Assembly (NCBI RefSeq): GCF_001636345.1
Contig: NZ_KV440945.1
Location: 2,933,354-2,997,353, forward strand
Length of the DNA stretch: 64,000 nt
Direction: 5' to 3'
Source: Cytobacillus gottheilii
GTDB lineage: Bacteria > Bacillota > Bacilli > Bacillales > Cytobacillaceae
Below, piece after piece: positions 1-9,002 of this stretch. How positions within the stretch are numbered: the stretch's first letter is position 1; each line of letters opens with the position of its first letter. Under the pieces are notes generated by a model. That model was not told the origin of the DNA. It saw only the letters and a list, made by a program, of their open reading frames with translations, and did not search any database. A program made the position numbers and the translations under genes.

Positions 1-1520
1 CTGCCGTATCCTGTCCCATTTTCAGAAGAAACCACCGTCTCTAAGATATTTCTGACTTCCTTGGCAGTTGCGTCAGAAATAGGTGTTCCAACATTTTCAG
101 GACTTGTCTTTTGCACAGTTTTTCCTGAATTCGGGTCAACAACCTTGCTGATGACATGCGGCTTTTTCATTGAACCATCACCTGCTACAGCAGTTGCCGC
201 CTGCATTTGCTGTATGGGCGTAAAGGCTGATCCTTGTCCAAAACCGATCGAAGCTTTTTCCAAAGGCCAATCATACTTTATAAGCCCGCTCGTTTCATTT
301 GGCAAATCAATACCTGTTGGCTGATCAAAGCCAAACTTTGTTAGGTACTCACGAAAAGTTTCATAGCCAAGCTGTTCATTTACAATTTTTGCGAACGCAA
401 CATTGGAGGAGCGCTGAACTCCTTCCAGATAAGTAATCTCGCCCCATCCGCGCCCGCCGTTATGGTCAGGAATGGCAGGTGATCTTTCTGTCACTTTATA
501 AGAACCAGATTGATAGGTATTATTTTTATTAAAGACACCTTCTTCTATTGCAGATGCCAATGTAAATACCTTCATTGTTGAGCCAGGTTCATATGAATCT
601 TCAACGGCTAAGTTGCGCCAGGTGTCTTCAATTCCTTCTCTTGTTTTTGGATGAAATGATGGTCTCTGTGCCATAGCTAAAATATCGCCCGTCTTTGGAT
701 CTGCAACAATACCGATCATTTTCTTAGGACTATATTTCTCGTCTACCTTACTCATCGCGTCTTCGAGGAAGATTTGAATGGACTTATCTAATGTTAAATA
801 TACATCCTGACCATTTTTGGCCGGTTCAATGACTTCATCACCATTTGGCAGCAAATAACCCCAAAGATCTGCTTCATAGCTAAAATGGCCATTTGAGCCT
901 GTTAATAAATCATTTAAGCTTTGTTCTAATCCAAGCATTCCCACTGTTTCAGTGCCGCCATCTTCCTTTTCCTGTTTTTCAACATAACCAATTAAATGCG
1001 AAGCGAAAAGGCCATTCGGATAAAATCTTTTAGTATCCTGAATGAAAGAGATGCCAGGAAGCTTAAGATCCTCTATTTCTTTCTTTTTTTGAAGTGTGAG
1101 ATCGCGGCCGGCAGTACCGAATTCAACCTGCTTTAGATCACTTGACAGTTTGCTATAAATCTCGGATTCTTCCATATCAATTAATCCAGCAAGCTTTGCA
1201 GCAGTTTGCTCTGGATTTACCACATGTCTTGGATGTTCATCGTCTGTTGTTAATTCCTCGTCCAGGATCGCCACAAGTTTATAAGAGTTGGCATCTTCTG
1301 CAATAACCTCGCCATTTCTGTCATATATCGTCCCTCTTCTGGCTTCAAGAGTTTTTTCTCTTTCGTATTTAGATTGTGCTTTTGCAGCAACAGGCTGTCC
1401 GCCCGCCTCTCCAGTCACTTGAATGGACATAAACCGAAACAGTAAGACAAAAAAGAGCAGACTGAATATTATAAATAATATCACTGCTCCAGCATTAATA
1501 TTTCTTTGCTTTTTAATCAT
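1..1520 (-). CDS. pbpB: Penicillin-binding protein 2B, N-terminal part (runs off the window)
   Basis: Class B transpeptidase that cross-links septal peptidoglycan in the divisome. About 506 residues are visible. A short cytoplasmic tail and one membrane anchor (about residues 10-30) precede the dimerisation domain, which contains RRGTIYDRNG. The transpeptidase domain shows the SxxK nucleophile motif STMK (Ser about 314) and the SSN motif (about 371-373). The KTG motif and any C-terminal PASTA domains lie beyond the left edge. The ATG overlaps the ftsL stop as TGATG, which implies translational coupling. Orthologues in Bacillus follow ftsL in the same order. Identity is secure from motifs and context; completeness cannot be judged. 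Confidence 0.96.
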   Translation of the reverse strand, partial: MIKKQRNINAGAVILFIIFSLLFFVLLFRFMSIQVTGEAGGQPVAAKAQSKYEREKTLEARRGTIYDRNGEVIAEDANSYKLVAILDEELTTDDEHPRHVVNPEQTAAKLAGLIDMEESEIYSKLSSDLKQVEFGTAGRDLTLQKKKEIEDLKLPGISFIQDTKRFYPNGLFASHLIGYVEKQEKEDGGTETVGMLGLEQSLNDLLTGSNGHFSYEADLWGYLLPNGDEVIEPAKNGQDVYLTLDKSIQIFLEDAMSKVDEKYSPKKMIGIVADPKTGDILAMAQRPSFHPKTREGIEDTWRNLAVEDSYEPGSTMKVFTLASAIEEGVFNKNNTYQSGSYKVTERSPAIPDHNGGRGWGEITYLEGVQRSSNVAFAKIVNEQLGYETFREYLTKFGFDQPTGIDLPNETSGLIKYDWPLEKASIGFGQGSAFTPIQQMQAATAVAGDGSMKKPHVISKVVDPNSGKTVQKTSPENVGTPISDATAKEVRNILETVVSSENGTGYG

Positions 1521-1879
1521 CAGTCACGCACAGCCTTAACATTTTTTTCGTTGAATGTTAAACCAAGCTCTTCTGCTTTGGCTTTAATTCTTTCGTATGT
1601 ACTTAATTCAGCCACCTGCATGCTAAGATCTTTATTTTGTTCTGTTTGGCCTTGAATCGCTGCTTCTGTCTGCTGAATATTCTTGTTGACTTCATAAAGT
1701 GCTGATTGATTTGAAACCATTGTTACTGCACCGATACAAACTGCACCCGCAAAAAGGATACCAAGTATTTTTTCACCTGGAGAAAACAAGGTTTGGCGCT
1801 GAACAGATTTTTTAGGTTTTTGTACCTGCTGCTGTCTTTGCTGCTGTTCTTGTTGAATTTGTCTAGCTAGATTACTCAT
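1520..1879 (-). CDS. ftsL: Cell division protein FtsL
   Basis: Small bitopic divisome protein of 119 residues that partners FtsB/DivIC and DivIB. The basic, Gln-rich cytoplasmic N-terminus (about 1-32) is followed by one membrane segment (about 34-55) and an extracytoplasmic coiled coil (about 57-112) with heptad-like Leu/Ile spacing. Sequence conservation in this family is low, so the call rests on architecture and on position between rsmH and pbpB. A strong CAGGAGGG site precedes the ATG. The stop overlaps the pbpB start by one base. Confidence 0.93.
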   Translation of the reverse strand: MSNLARQIQQEQQQRQQQVQKPKKSVQRQTLFSPGEKILGILFAGAVCIGAVTMVSNQSALYEVNKNIQQTEAAIQGQTEQNKDLSMQVAELSTYERIKAKAEELGLTFNEKNVKAVRD

Positions 1880-1914
1880 AGTTTCCCTCCTGTTTCTCTT
1901 ATACTCCGTATATT

Positions 1915-2847
1915 TTATAGTTTTTCAGCAATTCGAAGTTTGGCAGAACGAGCACGATTATTTTGTTCAAGCTCTTCATCTGATGGTAATTGCGGTTTAC
2001 GTGTAATTAATTTGATTATAGGTTTATATTCATCTGGAATAATGGGCAAACCTGGCGGCAAATCTGGTGTCTCACTCGCTTTTTTCAATGTGACCTTGCA
2101 AATACGGTCTTCTAGTGAGTGGAATGTAATGACACTAATTCTGCCTCCCGGATTTAATAGCTCGATTGCTTGCTGAAGGGATTTTTCAAATACCCCTAAT
2201 TCATCATTTACCGCAATACGAATAGCTTGGAAAATTCGTTTGGCCGGATGTCCGCCTTTTCGGCGAGCAGGAGCAGGTATGCCGTCTTTAATAAGCTCAA
2301 CAAGCTCTGCTGTCGTTTCAATGGGTGCTTTTTCTCTTGCAGCTTCAATTTTTCTGGCAATTTGCTTTGAAAATTTCTCTTCACCATACTTAAAGAAGAT
2401 TCTAACAAGATCGTTATAATCCCAATGATTAACCACATCATAAGCAGATACATCTGCATCTTCATCCATGCGCATGTCCAGCGGTGCATCATGATGGTAG
2501 CTAAAGCCGCGTTCCGGTGTATCAAGCTGTGGAGATGACACTCCGAGATCGTAAAGAATTCCGTCCACTTTCATGACGCCAAGCTTTTCTAACTCTTCCT
2601 GCAAAAAGGCAAAATTACTTTTAATAATCGTAATTCGATCTCCGTATTGCTTCAGTTTTTCCCTTGCATGCCTGATGGCTGTATCATCTTGATCAAACGC
2701 GTAAAGTTTGCCTTTTTCAGAAAGCTTGGACAATATTAGCTCACTGTGTCCGGCCCCTCCTAGTGTACAATCAACATAAATTCCATCGGGGTTAATGTTA
2801 AGCCCGTCTACCGTTTCATTCAGCAATACAGTAGTATGTTCAAACAT
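1915..2847 (-). CDS. rsmH: 16S rRNA m4C1402 methyltransferase RsmH
   Basis: S-adenosylmethionine-dependent enzyme that N4-methylates C1402 in the 16S rRNA decoding centre. The 310 residues match the usual family length. It begins with [15 protein letters not shown], followed by the SAM-binding stretch [10 protein letters not shown] (about 27-36) and [12 protein letters not shown] (about 99-110). [16 protein letters not shown] and the C-terminal ISFHSLEDR-type motif (here [10 protein letters not shown]) are also present. It is second in the mraZ-rsmH-ftsL-pbpB operon, 52 bases after mraZ. Nothing unusual. Confidence 0.98.
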   Translation of the reverse strand: MFEHTTVLLNETVDGLNINPDGIYVDCTLGGAGHSELILSKLSEKGKLYAFDQDDTAIRHAREKLKQYGDRITIIKSNFAFLQEELEKLGVMKVDGILYDLGVSSPQLDTPERGFSYHHDAPLDMRMDEDADVSAYDVVNHWDYNDLVRIFFKYGEEKFSKQIARKIEAAREKAPIETTAELVELIKDGIPAPARRKGGHPAKRIFQAIRIAVNDELGVFEKSLQQAIELLNPGGRISVITFHSLEDRICKVTLKKASETPDLPPGLPIIPDEYKPIIKLITRKPQLPSDEELEQNNRARSAKLRIAEKL

Positions 2848-2899
2848 AGCTGTTCATCCTTTCCAATCCTGTTCAATCTAGAGCAAGCCTCTGTGATTT

Positions 2900-3331
2900 T
2901 TAAATATCAAACCCAATCATATTTTCTGCAATTTCAGCAAAAGATTCCTCTGAGTCTGTAAAATATTCTTCCCAAAGATTTTTGCTCCAAATCTCAATTC
3001 GATTGGAAACGCCTAATACGACACATTCTTTTTCCAATTTTGCATATTGCTGAAGCGGGGAAGTGATATTTATTCTTCCTTGTTTATCTATTTCACACTC
3101 TGTGGCACCTGAAAAGAAAAATCGGGTAAACGCACGGGCATCTTTTTTGGTAAGGGGCAGACCTTTTAGTTTTTCTTCAAGCTGCTGCCACTCGTCCATA
3201 GGGTAGCCAAATAAACATTGATCTAAGCCTCGCGTCAAAACAAAGGATTCTCCTAAGTGTTCACGGAACTTAGCAGGTACGATTAGTCTGCCTTTTGTAT
3301 CAACGTTATGATGGTACTCACCCATAAACAT
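2900..3331 (-). CDS. mraZ: Transcriptional regulator MraZ
   Basis: DNA-binding ring-forming protein that controls the division and cell wall (dcw) cluster from its own promoter. It has 143 residues and two SpoVT/AbrB-like halves, each with a DxKGR/DKQGR signature ([13 protein letters not shown] near 11-23 and DKQGRINI near 80-87). I start it at the ATG giving MFMGEYHHN, as in B. subtilis. A GTG five codons upstream is in frame, but it lies inside the repeated operator and lacks its own ribosome binding site. First gene of the operon. Confidence 0.96.
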   Translation of the reverse strand: MFMGEYHHNVDTKGRLIVPAKFREHLGESFVLTRGLDQCLFGYPMDEWQQLEEKLKGLPLTKKDARAFTRFFFSGATECEIDKQGRINITSPLQQYAKLEKECVVLGVSNRIEIWSKNLWEEYFTDSEESFAEIAENMIGFDI

Positions 3332-3332
3332 A

Positions 3333-3388
3333 CCCACTGCACCCACTTTCTAACACAAATGTACCACAATCCCCCACTTTCCTCCACA
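3333..3388 (-). promoter_or_regulatory. MraZ operator: six GTG(G) boxes at about 10-bp spacing
   Basis: Read on the minus strand, the 56 bases before the mraZ ATG contain GTGG, GTGG, GTGG, GTGT, GTGG and GTGG. Successive starts are 10, 10, 11, 10 and 9 bases apart, roughly one helical turn. MraZ in other bacteria binds direct GTGG/TGGG-type repeats with this period in front of its own gene. The boxes run right up to the start codon. I could not pick a convincing -10/-35 pair. Confidence 0.75.
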
Positions 3389-3551
3389 TATTTTTATTAA
3401 TTCTCTCCACTGGCATGATCTCCTGCTGGAAAATTTTTATTTTGGGATTTTCCGTTCGCGGTTTATTTACAATTTCTCAGCGTTTCTTATGGGAAATTGT
3501 CTGAATGGGATTGCTGGTGTGTTTTTTTGTCATTAGAGGGCTTGCTGCTGA

Positions 3552-3583
3552 GTTGATTTTCGCTGCAGGGCAGTCCCTTTTAC
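3552..3583. repeat. Fragment resembling a dispersed Bacillus intergenic repeat
   Basis: The segment reading TTGATTTTCGCTGCAGGGCA and onwards resembles the outer arm of a palindromic intergenic repeat common in many Bacillus genomes (GTTGATTTCCGCTGCAGG-type). A larger, also decayed, copy lies at 10526-10603. The assignment is from memory of that repeat and is only moderately secure. Confidence 0.4.
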
Positions 3584-3650
3584 CAATACTTGTTTGAGCA
3601 GCAGTTAGAAAAAAAAACACTGGATCTCTGCCGCCTACTTGCTTGGCGAA

Positions 3651-3690
3651 CAAAAAAAAGACGGTCCCGGCAAAATTTGGGATCACGTCT
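3651..3690 (-). terminator. Intrinsic terminator downstream of bshC
   Basis: On the minus strand AGACG-tga-TCCC pairs with GGGA-c-CGTCT across a 10-base loop and is followed by eight T. It lies about 310 bases past the bshC stop, beyond the repeat element, and is correctly oriented for bshC. Confidence 0.75.
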
Positions 3691-3807
3691 TATTAAAGCA
3701 CCATTTTATAAATGAAACTTTTAATCTTTTCCAAGGTATTGCTGATCTTCGTATAATTCAAAAATGTATTTATCTGACTTGTCCTCTGGCCATTCTTTTT
3801 TAGAAAC

Positions 3808-4003
3808 CAGTGAAATAAACGGAGATTTTACCGTTATTTCCAGAAATGAGCTATTCTCGGGAGAAATAAGCGGAGATATTCCGGTTAAGTTGAATATAAT
3901 CGCCCATTTACACGTTTTTCGGTTAGTTAGTCGGAATTCCTCCGTCTATTTAAGCTCATTTCTAGTAATTTTATGATTTAAGCGGAATTCTTCCGCTTAT
4001 TGC
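3808..4003. repeat. About 195-bp imperfect inverted repeat of AATAAGCGGA..TTCCGCTTATT units
   Basis: The left arm holds AATAAACGGAGATTTTACCG, AGAAATGAGCT and AATAAGCGGAGATATTCCGG. The right arm holds the reverse complements AGCTCATTTCT (exact over 11 bases) and units ending GCGGAATTCTTCCGCTTATT. Each unit is itself a small palindrome of the form AAGCGGAn(5-7)TCCGCTT. The whole block can fold into a long branched hairpin. It abuts the bshC stop. A related partial block is at 40265-40330. Confidence 0.7.
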
Positions 4004-4004
4004 C

Positions 4005-5639
4005 TTAGATTTTCACTACCACATGACTACCGTCAAATGGCAGCGGATGGTTAAGGATTTGCTTGAAGAATTCCAATCCATACCGGTTCATGAAATATAG
4101 CGCGTTCCATACTCTTTCCTGCGGAGCTCCATCTGGCTTAAGAGCTGTTCCTGTCCGGTCATATTTATTTATGATATGGCTGTGCTGCAATTGAATATCT
4201 TCTTGAATCTTCTGCTGCAGAAATTGAATATGTTCAATTACCTTTTGTTCGTTCTTTTTAAGCAGCTGGACAACACCTTTTGTATTTGTTTTGGCATAAT
4301 CCTCAATACATCGATAATGTTTATTTACATCAGTTTGTAATGAATCAAATAACGAATCTGCCTGATCACTTTGAATCGACTGAAGAAAAGCGTTTTTCTG
4401 TCCTTCAATCCCATTAGCCAGCACATCTTCTAAGCGAACTTCGAGTTCATTGAGATCCGTTTCGATATCACGTTCTAAAAGCGTAAAATTTATTCTCGGA
4501 ACGAGCGGTGGCATTTGAATTGAAAAATGCCGGAAAGCTTGCTGAAGCTCTGCCCAATAAGCGATCTCACCAGGACCAGCAATAAAAGCAAGTGTTGGGA
4601 AAAGCAGCTCCTGTGTAATGGGCCGTGTCACCACATTATTGCTTAGTTTCTCAGGTGATTCTTCTGCAACTTGCAAAAGCTCTTCAAGTGAAAATTGAAT
4701 TGTCTGTTCCTTATCGGAAAACAGAGCAGATTCCTGATGATATTCCAGTAATAGACGGTCATGCTGTTTCTCATCATAGTAAAATAAATTAGCAGCATGT
4801 GCTGTAATATCGATACTATTGCTGATTCCTGCATTCTTCAAGTTCTCCTGCTGCATAAACACAGACTGAGTAACTTCTTTGCTCAAGCGGATTTGCTTCT
4901 TTAAGATTTCCTTCTGAAGCTGGCGGAACTGCCTGTCGCCGGAATCAACTAAAAGCAGTCCTGTATCTTTGAACATAGCCATAATAATATAGGCGAACAA
5001 ATCAACAAAGGTATCTGATTTTTGAATAGCCTCATCCAGAATGATCATTACATCCTTCGTAAATGCTGTTTCTCCATAAGACTCCAGAATACCGTCGACC
5101 CATTCACGGCAAATGTTCTGATCAAAAGCAATATTTGAGACCATTTTTTTCTCTAATACCTTTTCTGGGTATACGACTTTATTCATTTTAGCGCCGCTCT
5201 TTGTAAAAATATGATTGACCTCAGGATAATCATGGTCCTCTCCGGCAATCCAAAAAACTGGAACAACAGGAACCTGAAGTTCTTTTTCCTTCTCTTTTGC
5301 AAAGGCAACAATAGATAACACTTTATGTATACTATAGAGAGGACCGGTCATTATGCCTGCCTGCTGACCGCCAATGACAACGGCACTATTATTTTGCTGT
5401 AATTTTTTTAAGGATATCCCGACTTGTTCAGAGGCAGGAAACTTCCCCATAAATTGTTCAATATAGGAAGCTAATTCTTCCCTCATAAACGACCTGCCTT
5501 CAAGTTCGTGTATCCGCTTTTCATAGCTTTGAGATTCATTATAACGATAATCAAAATAAGGGCTAATACGATCTGATTGTATGATATACTCTGTTGCAAA
5601 CTTGTTTGCCGCAGGCAATGAGAGATTTAACATCTCCAT
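4005..5639 (-). CDS. bshC: Bacillithiol biosynthesis protein BshC (putative cysteine ligase)
   Basis: Last step of bacillithiol synthesis: adds cysteine to glucosaminyl-malate. The 544 residues are the usual length. Recognisable segments are VVIGGQQAGIMTGPLYSIHK (about 88-107), FWIAGEDHDYPEVNH (about 127-141), FPTLAFIAGPGEIAYWAEL (about 349-367) and PRINFTLLERD (about 380-390). A C-terminal coiled coil lies at about 425-480. An AAAGGAAG site lies nine bases before the first ATG; a second ATG is two codons in. It sits upstream of mraZ, as in B. subtilis (yllA). Single-gene unit ending in the terminator at 3651-3690. Confidence 0.96.
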   Translation of the reverse strand: MEMLNLSLPAANKFATEYIIQSDRISPYFDYRYNESQSYEKRIHELEGRSFMREELASYIEQFMGKFPASEQVGISLKKLQQNNSAVVIGGQQAGIMTGPLYSIHKVLSIVAFAKEKEKELQVPVVPVFWIAGEDHDYPEVNHIFTKSGAKMNKVVYPEKVLEKKMVSNIAFDQNICREWVDGILESYGETAFTKDVMIILDEAIQKSDTFVDLFAYIIMAMFKDTGLLLVDSGDRQFRQLQKEILKKQIRLSKEVTQSVFMQQENLKNAGISNSIDITAHAANLFYYDEKQHDRLLLEYHQESALFSDKEQTIQFSLEELLQVAEESPEKLSNNVVTRPITQELLFPTLAFIAGPGEIAYWAELQQAFRHFSIQMPPLVPRINFTLLERDIETDLNELEVRLEDVLANGIEGQKNAFLQSIQSDQADSLFDSLQTDVNKHYRCIEDYAKTNTKGVVQLLKKNEQKVIEHIQFLQQKIQEDIQLQHSHIINKYDRTGTALKPDGAPQERVWNALYFMNRYGLEFFKQILNHPLPFDGSHVVVKI

Positions 5640-5743
5640 TTTAAGAAACTTCCTTTCTGGAACCAGTTTTCATTTAATCTTATTGAGTATAGCATTGTCT
5701 GAATATAAAAGAAAAAAACTTTGCTTACTCACTTTAATTTATT

Positions 5744-6133
5744 TTAAGACACGAAAAAAGAAACACGCTTGATCAGTCCTATTGCCATCAAGACGATGTA
5801 CGCTGTGAGAAATAGGAGGAAATTAAAGCGCCAAAACCCCCGAAAAACAAGGGTGAAATTGATTTCATGCTTCACACGCCAATGAATGACAGTAAATAAG
5901 GCTGCAATCAGAAGGAGAAGCACGATAATCATCCATAAAAATGACTGCTCCCAAATTGCCAAAATTAAAAAATGTACAGATACGATTAAAAAGAATGTGC
6001 TAATGTCCACGGCTGCTTTCACAGCCAATTTGTGACGCTTCGTCAATTGCTTCGCAGCAATAAACACAATTATGTATCCTACTATAGGAAGTGTTACGAA
6101 AGTTGCTAAAATACCCGATAATACCGCATCCAC
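5744..6133 (-). CDS. DUF3397 family membrane protein
   Basis: Protein of 129 residues with four predicted membrane segments (about 7-27, 44-62, 65-84 and 103-122) joined by short basic loops. The order and the DISTFFLIVSVHFLI segment resemble the DUF3397 family, found in many Bacillaceae between panE and bshC. Function unknown. The start is GTG, set by an AGGAGGG site six bases upstream. It lies about 40 bases after panE and about 100 before bshC, so it may be cotranscribed with either. I infer nothing beyond membrane location. Confidence 0.75.
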   Translation of the reverse strand: MDAVLSGILATFVTLPIVGYIIVFIAAKQLTKRHKLAVKAAVDISTFFLIVSVHFLILAIWEQSFLWMIIVLLLLIAALFTVIHWRVKHEINFTLVFRGFWRFNFLLFLTAYIVLMAIGLIKRVSFFVS

Positions 6134-6175
6134 TTTTTTCCCTCCTGCCCCCTATGCATTTAGGAGCAAATGTCT

Positions 6176-7075
6176 CTATTTTTCTGCCCCTGTTTCTTTC
6201 CCTTTTATACTATTATAAAAAAGTTCTATAAGATGCGCCTCATAATGCAGGTCTCTTGCTTCTTCAAGCAAATAACCTAATATGGCGTCCACCTCTGTTC
6301 TTCTACCCTGCTCTAGGTCTCTATACATGGAAGAATAATTAGCAGCTGTTTTCTTGCTTATGGTCTGAACATGAAGAAACCCTTTTTCTTTGTCTCTGAC
6401 TTGTAAAATGGTACTCACTTCTTCATAAAGCATCGTGAAGATTTTAAAATAATAAGGATTTTGAATAATATCCCCATTTTTCACCTGAAAAATAGCTGTT
6501 AGCGGATTAATCACCGCATTAACGAGCAGCTTTTCAGCAAGCATCTCTTTGTAATCTGTAAACCACTCAAATGGAAAATCATTTATTTTTAGAAGATCAT
6601 TTATATTTAGTTTAAAATCTTCACTGCCGGAAAACATAGCGATTTTTGTCACTCCGGCACCAGTATGAATCACATGATTTCCAGCAGCCTTTAAGCTCCC
6701 ATGTTCAACGGTTCCAACATATATACTTGCTTCTTCAAATTGATGCAGCCACTTGAGATGCCCCATTCCATTCTGCAAAAACAAAAAAGAGTGCTTCGCC
6801 TTTTCTCCCTTTTTTAAAAACGGCATTAATGCAGATAAATGATATTGCTTAACTGCGACAATTGTCATTTCCTCTTCTCCCTGCCACTCCTGGAAAGACC
6901 GGGACTTTAGTGCAGTTGGAAGAGTTTGTCCATCCTTCTCTAAGTGAAGCCCTGTTCCTGAAATAAGGGCAGCTTGTTCCTGTTTATGCACATATAATGT
7001 GACATCATGTTCCTTGCTTAAATAATGGGCAAAAAGCAACCCAATTGCTCCGCCGCCAATAATAGCGATTTTCAT
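6176..7075 (-). CDS. panE: 2-dehydropantoate 2-reductase
   Basis: NADPH-dependent ketopantoate reductase, which makes pantoate for pantothenate and CoA. The 299 residues fit the family. The N-terminal Rossmann motif is IIGGGAIGLLFAHYL (about 5-19). KQYHL (about 76-80) provides the conserved lysine region. LLVNAVINPLTAIF (about 189-202) carries the conserved Lys-Asn-type helix, and the C-terminal segment includes the RTEVDAILGYL substrate motif. Orthologue of B. subtilis ylbQ in the same neighbourhood. A GGAAG site precedes the ATG. Bacillus genomes often carry a second panE paralogue, so this may not be the main pantothenate enzyme. Confidence 0.9.
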   Translation of the reverse strand: MKIAIIGGGAIGLLFAHYLSKEHDVTLYVHKQEQAALISGTGLHLEKDGQTLPTALKSRSFQEWQGEEEMTIVAVKQYHLSALMPFLKKGEKAKHSFLFLQNGMGHLKWLHQFEEASIYVGTVEHGSLKAAGNHVIHTGAGVTKIAMFSGSEDFKLNINDLLKINDFPFEWFTDYKEMLAEKLLVNAVINPLTAIFQVKNGDIIQNPYYFKIFTMLYEEVSTILQVRDKEKGFLHVQTISKKTAANYSSMYRDLEQGRRTEVDAILGYLLEEARDLHYEAHLIELFYNSIKGKETGAEK

Positions 7076-7163
7076 AAGTATCTTCCATTCTGTGCATTTA
7101 GTATTAGTTTAACAGAATTATTTAACAGTTGTTATATCAAAAATAGAAAACTTAATGCAAATG

Positions 7164-7188
7164 CCCCTTCCACAGCACGGAAAGGGGC
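7164..7188 (-). terminator. Hairpin downstream of the acyl-CoA carboxylase operon
   Basis: CCCCTTTCC pairs with GGAAGGGG around a 7-base loop just past the carboxyltransferase stop. The T-tract on the minus strand is poor (CATTTGC), so termination efficiency is uncertain. Confidence 0.5.
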
Positions 7189-7194
7189 AGGCAA

Positions 7195-8736
7195 TTATAC
7201 CGGGTACACTGGATGTTTTCTTACGCTAAAAGAAACTTCCTTTGTTTCATATAAAGCGAATCTGGTAATTAAAACGTTTCGAAGATCATGCGGAGCCACA
7301 ATTTCATCAATTATGAGTTCAGAAGCAAGACTATAAATATCAATATGCTCTTTATATTCCTGCTGTTTCTCTTGAATAAATTTCACCTTTTCCGCTGGAT
7401 CTTCAATTTCATTAATTTTATTTGAATAGACAGCGTTAACAGCCGCTTCAGGTCCCATTACGGCAATTTGAGCCGTTGGCAATGCAATGCAGCAATCTGG
7501 TTCAAATGCAGGACCGGCCATTGCATAAAGCCCTGCTCCATAAGCCTTACGGACAATTACCGAAATCTTTGGCACCGTTGCCGAACTCATGGCGGCAATT
7601 AATTTTGCACCGTGGCGGATAATACCTGCACGCTCTACCTTTGTTCCAATCATAAAGCCTGGTACATCTGCAAGGAAAAGAAGCGGAATATGGAAGGCGT
7701 CACAAAGCTGGATAAACTTAGCTGCTTTATCTGCTGAATCAACAAACAATACGCCGCCTTTAACCTTGGGCTGATTGGCAATGATTCCTACTGTTCTTCC
7801 ATCCATTCGGGCAAAGCCTGTAATCAATTCTGGCGCAAATAACTTTTTCATTTCAAAAAAACTGCCTTCATCAATGAGTACATCTATACATTCATACATA
7901 TCGAATGGTGCATTTTGATTAACAGGAATGATTTCCTCCAGATCCCTGCCCATTTTCGGCTGAACAGGCTCTCTTAATCCTGTTTTTTCTTTGAAACTTG
8001 CAGGAAAATAAGATAAGTATTCTTTTGCACGCTGAATAGCCTCTTCTTCGTTTGCAGCAAGCACGTCCCCACAGCCACTTACACTGCAATGCATGCGGGC
8101 GCCGCCCATTTCCTCTAAAGTTACCTTCTCACCGATTACTTTTTCAGCCATTCGAGGAGAACCTAGATACATGGATGCATTTTTATCAACCATCACGACA
8201 ATGTCACAAAAGGCCGGAATATAGGCTCCACCGGCAGCTGATGGTCCAAATAATAAACAAACTTGCGGAATCATCCCTGATAGCTTGACTTGATTATAAA
8301 AGATTTTTCCTGCTCCGCGCCGGTTCGGAAACATGTCAAGCTGGTCGGTGATTCTTGCACCAGCAGAATCTACCAGATAAAGAATGGGCACCTTAAGCTT
8401 TTCAGCTGTTTCTTGAATGCGGATAATTTTTTCAACGGTACGCGCTCCCCAAGATCCCGCTTTGACAGTTGAATCATTAGCCATCACACAGACTGTTTGG
8501 CTGTTGATTTTTCCAATGGCGGTCACAACTCCATCAGCAGGCAATCCTTCTTCTTTACAGTTTGCGAATTTGCCATCCTCTTCATATTGCCCACCATCAA
8601 ACAAAAGCTCGAGCCGCTTTCTTACAAAAAACTTATTTTGCTGCTCCAATTTTTGATGATATTTCTCACTGCCCCCAGCCTCTATTTTTCTTTTCTTATC
8701 TTTTAAGGTTTGTGCAAATGTCTGTATATTACTCAT
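7195..8736 (-). CDS. Acyl-CoA carboxylase, carboxyltransferase (beta) subunit
   Basis: Moves the carboxyl group from carboxybiotin to an acyl-CoA. The 513 residues contain both crotonase-fold halves. The N-half has PADGVVTAIGKINGQ-like sequence, SAGARITDQ (about 132-140), RRGAGKIFYNQVKLSG and GPSAAGGAYIPAFCD (about 173-187). The C-half has NQPKVKGGVLFVDSADKAAKF (about 327-347) and a GMGGAY-like RKAYGAGLYAMAG. It resembles the propionyl/methylcrotonyl type and B. subtilis YngE more than AccD. Substrate cannot be fixed from sequence. Strong AAAGGAGGA site. Third gene of the biotin carboxylase, BCCP, carboxyltransferase operon. Confidence 0.9.
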   Translation of the reverse strand: MSNIQTFAQTLKDKKRKIEAGGSEKYHQKLEQQNKFFVRKRLELLFDGGQYEEDGKFANCKEEGLPADGVVTAIGKINSQTVCVMANDSTVKAGSWGARTVEKIIRIQETAEKLKVPILYLVDSAGARITDQLDMFPNRRGAGKIFYNQVKLSGMIPQVCLLFGPSAAGGAYIPAFCDIVVMVDKNASMYLGSPRMAEKVIGEKVTLEEMGGARMHCSVSGCGDVLAANEEEAIQRAKEYLSYFPASFKEKTGLREPVQPKMGRDLEEIIPVNQNAPFDMYECIDVLIDEGSFFEMKKLFAPELITGFARMDGRTVGIIANQPKVKGGVLFVDSADKAAKFIQLCDAFHIPLLFLADVPGFMIGTKVERAGIIRHGAKLIAAMSSATVPKISVIVRKAYGAGLYAMAGPAFEPDCCIALPTAQIAVMGPEAAVNAVYSNKINEIEDPAEKVKFIQEKQQEYKEHIDIYSLASELIIDEIVAPHDLRNVLITRFALYETKEVSFSVRKHPVYPV

Positions 8737-8772
8737 CTTCTTCCTCCTTTAATCTTTAAAACTAGGAAAAAT

Positions 8773-8985
8773 TTATTCCATTACCAGAAGAACATCCCCT
8801 TCATTCACAAAATCACCGATATTTGCTTTTACCTCTGTCACTTTCCCGCCTTCAGAAGCTTCAACAGGTATTTCCATTTTCATGGATTCAAGCATAATAA
8901 CCTCCTGTCCTGCATTAACCTCATCCCCCACTCCAATAAAAACATTTAAGACCGTACCCGCCATTGCTGCTTTAATTTCTTTCAA
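8773..8985 (-). CDS. Biotin/lipoyl carrier protein of the acyl-CoA carboxylase
   Basis: A 70-residue stand-alone biotinyl domain. The biotin site is the ESMKM motif with Lys about 36. Flanking glycines (AMAGTV and VGDEVNAGQ) form the expected hammerhead fold. It resembles YngHB of B. subtilis and lacks the Pro/Ala linker of AccB. The start is TTG, chosen because AGGAGGAG lies seven to nine bases upstream and no ATG fits. It lies 26 bases after the biotin carboxylase stop and 36 before the carboxyltransferase ATG. The three products should form one biotin-dependent enzyme. Confidence 0.92.
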   Translation of the reverse strand: MKEIKAAMAGTVLNVFIGVGDEVNAGQEVIMLESMKMEIPVEASEGGKVTEVKANIGDFVNEGDVLLVME

Positions 8986-9002
8986 ATCAATCTCCTCCTA
9001 AT

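Larger units (their letters stand above)
3389..4004. other. 616-bp non-coding stretch between mraZ and bshC
   Basis: I see no credible gene here. It contains a short fragment like a widespread Bacillus repeat (3552-3583), the bshC terminator (3651-3690) and a long imperfect inverted repeat (about 3808-4003). The mraZ promoter should lie near its left end. The one 69-codon open frame on the minus strand overlaps the terminator and has no family signature. Confidence 0.7.

Noticed and set aside
3477-3686. 69-codon minus-strand open frame between bshC and mraZ
   Set aside because: It begins inside the bshC terminator and covers a repeat fragment; no conserved features.
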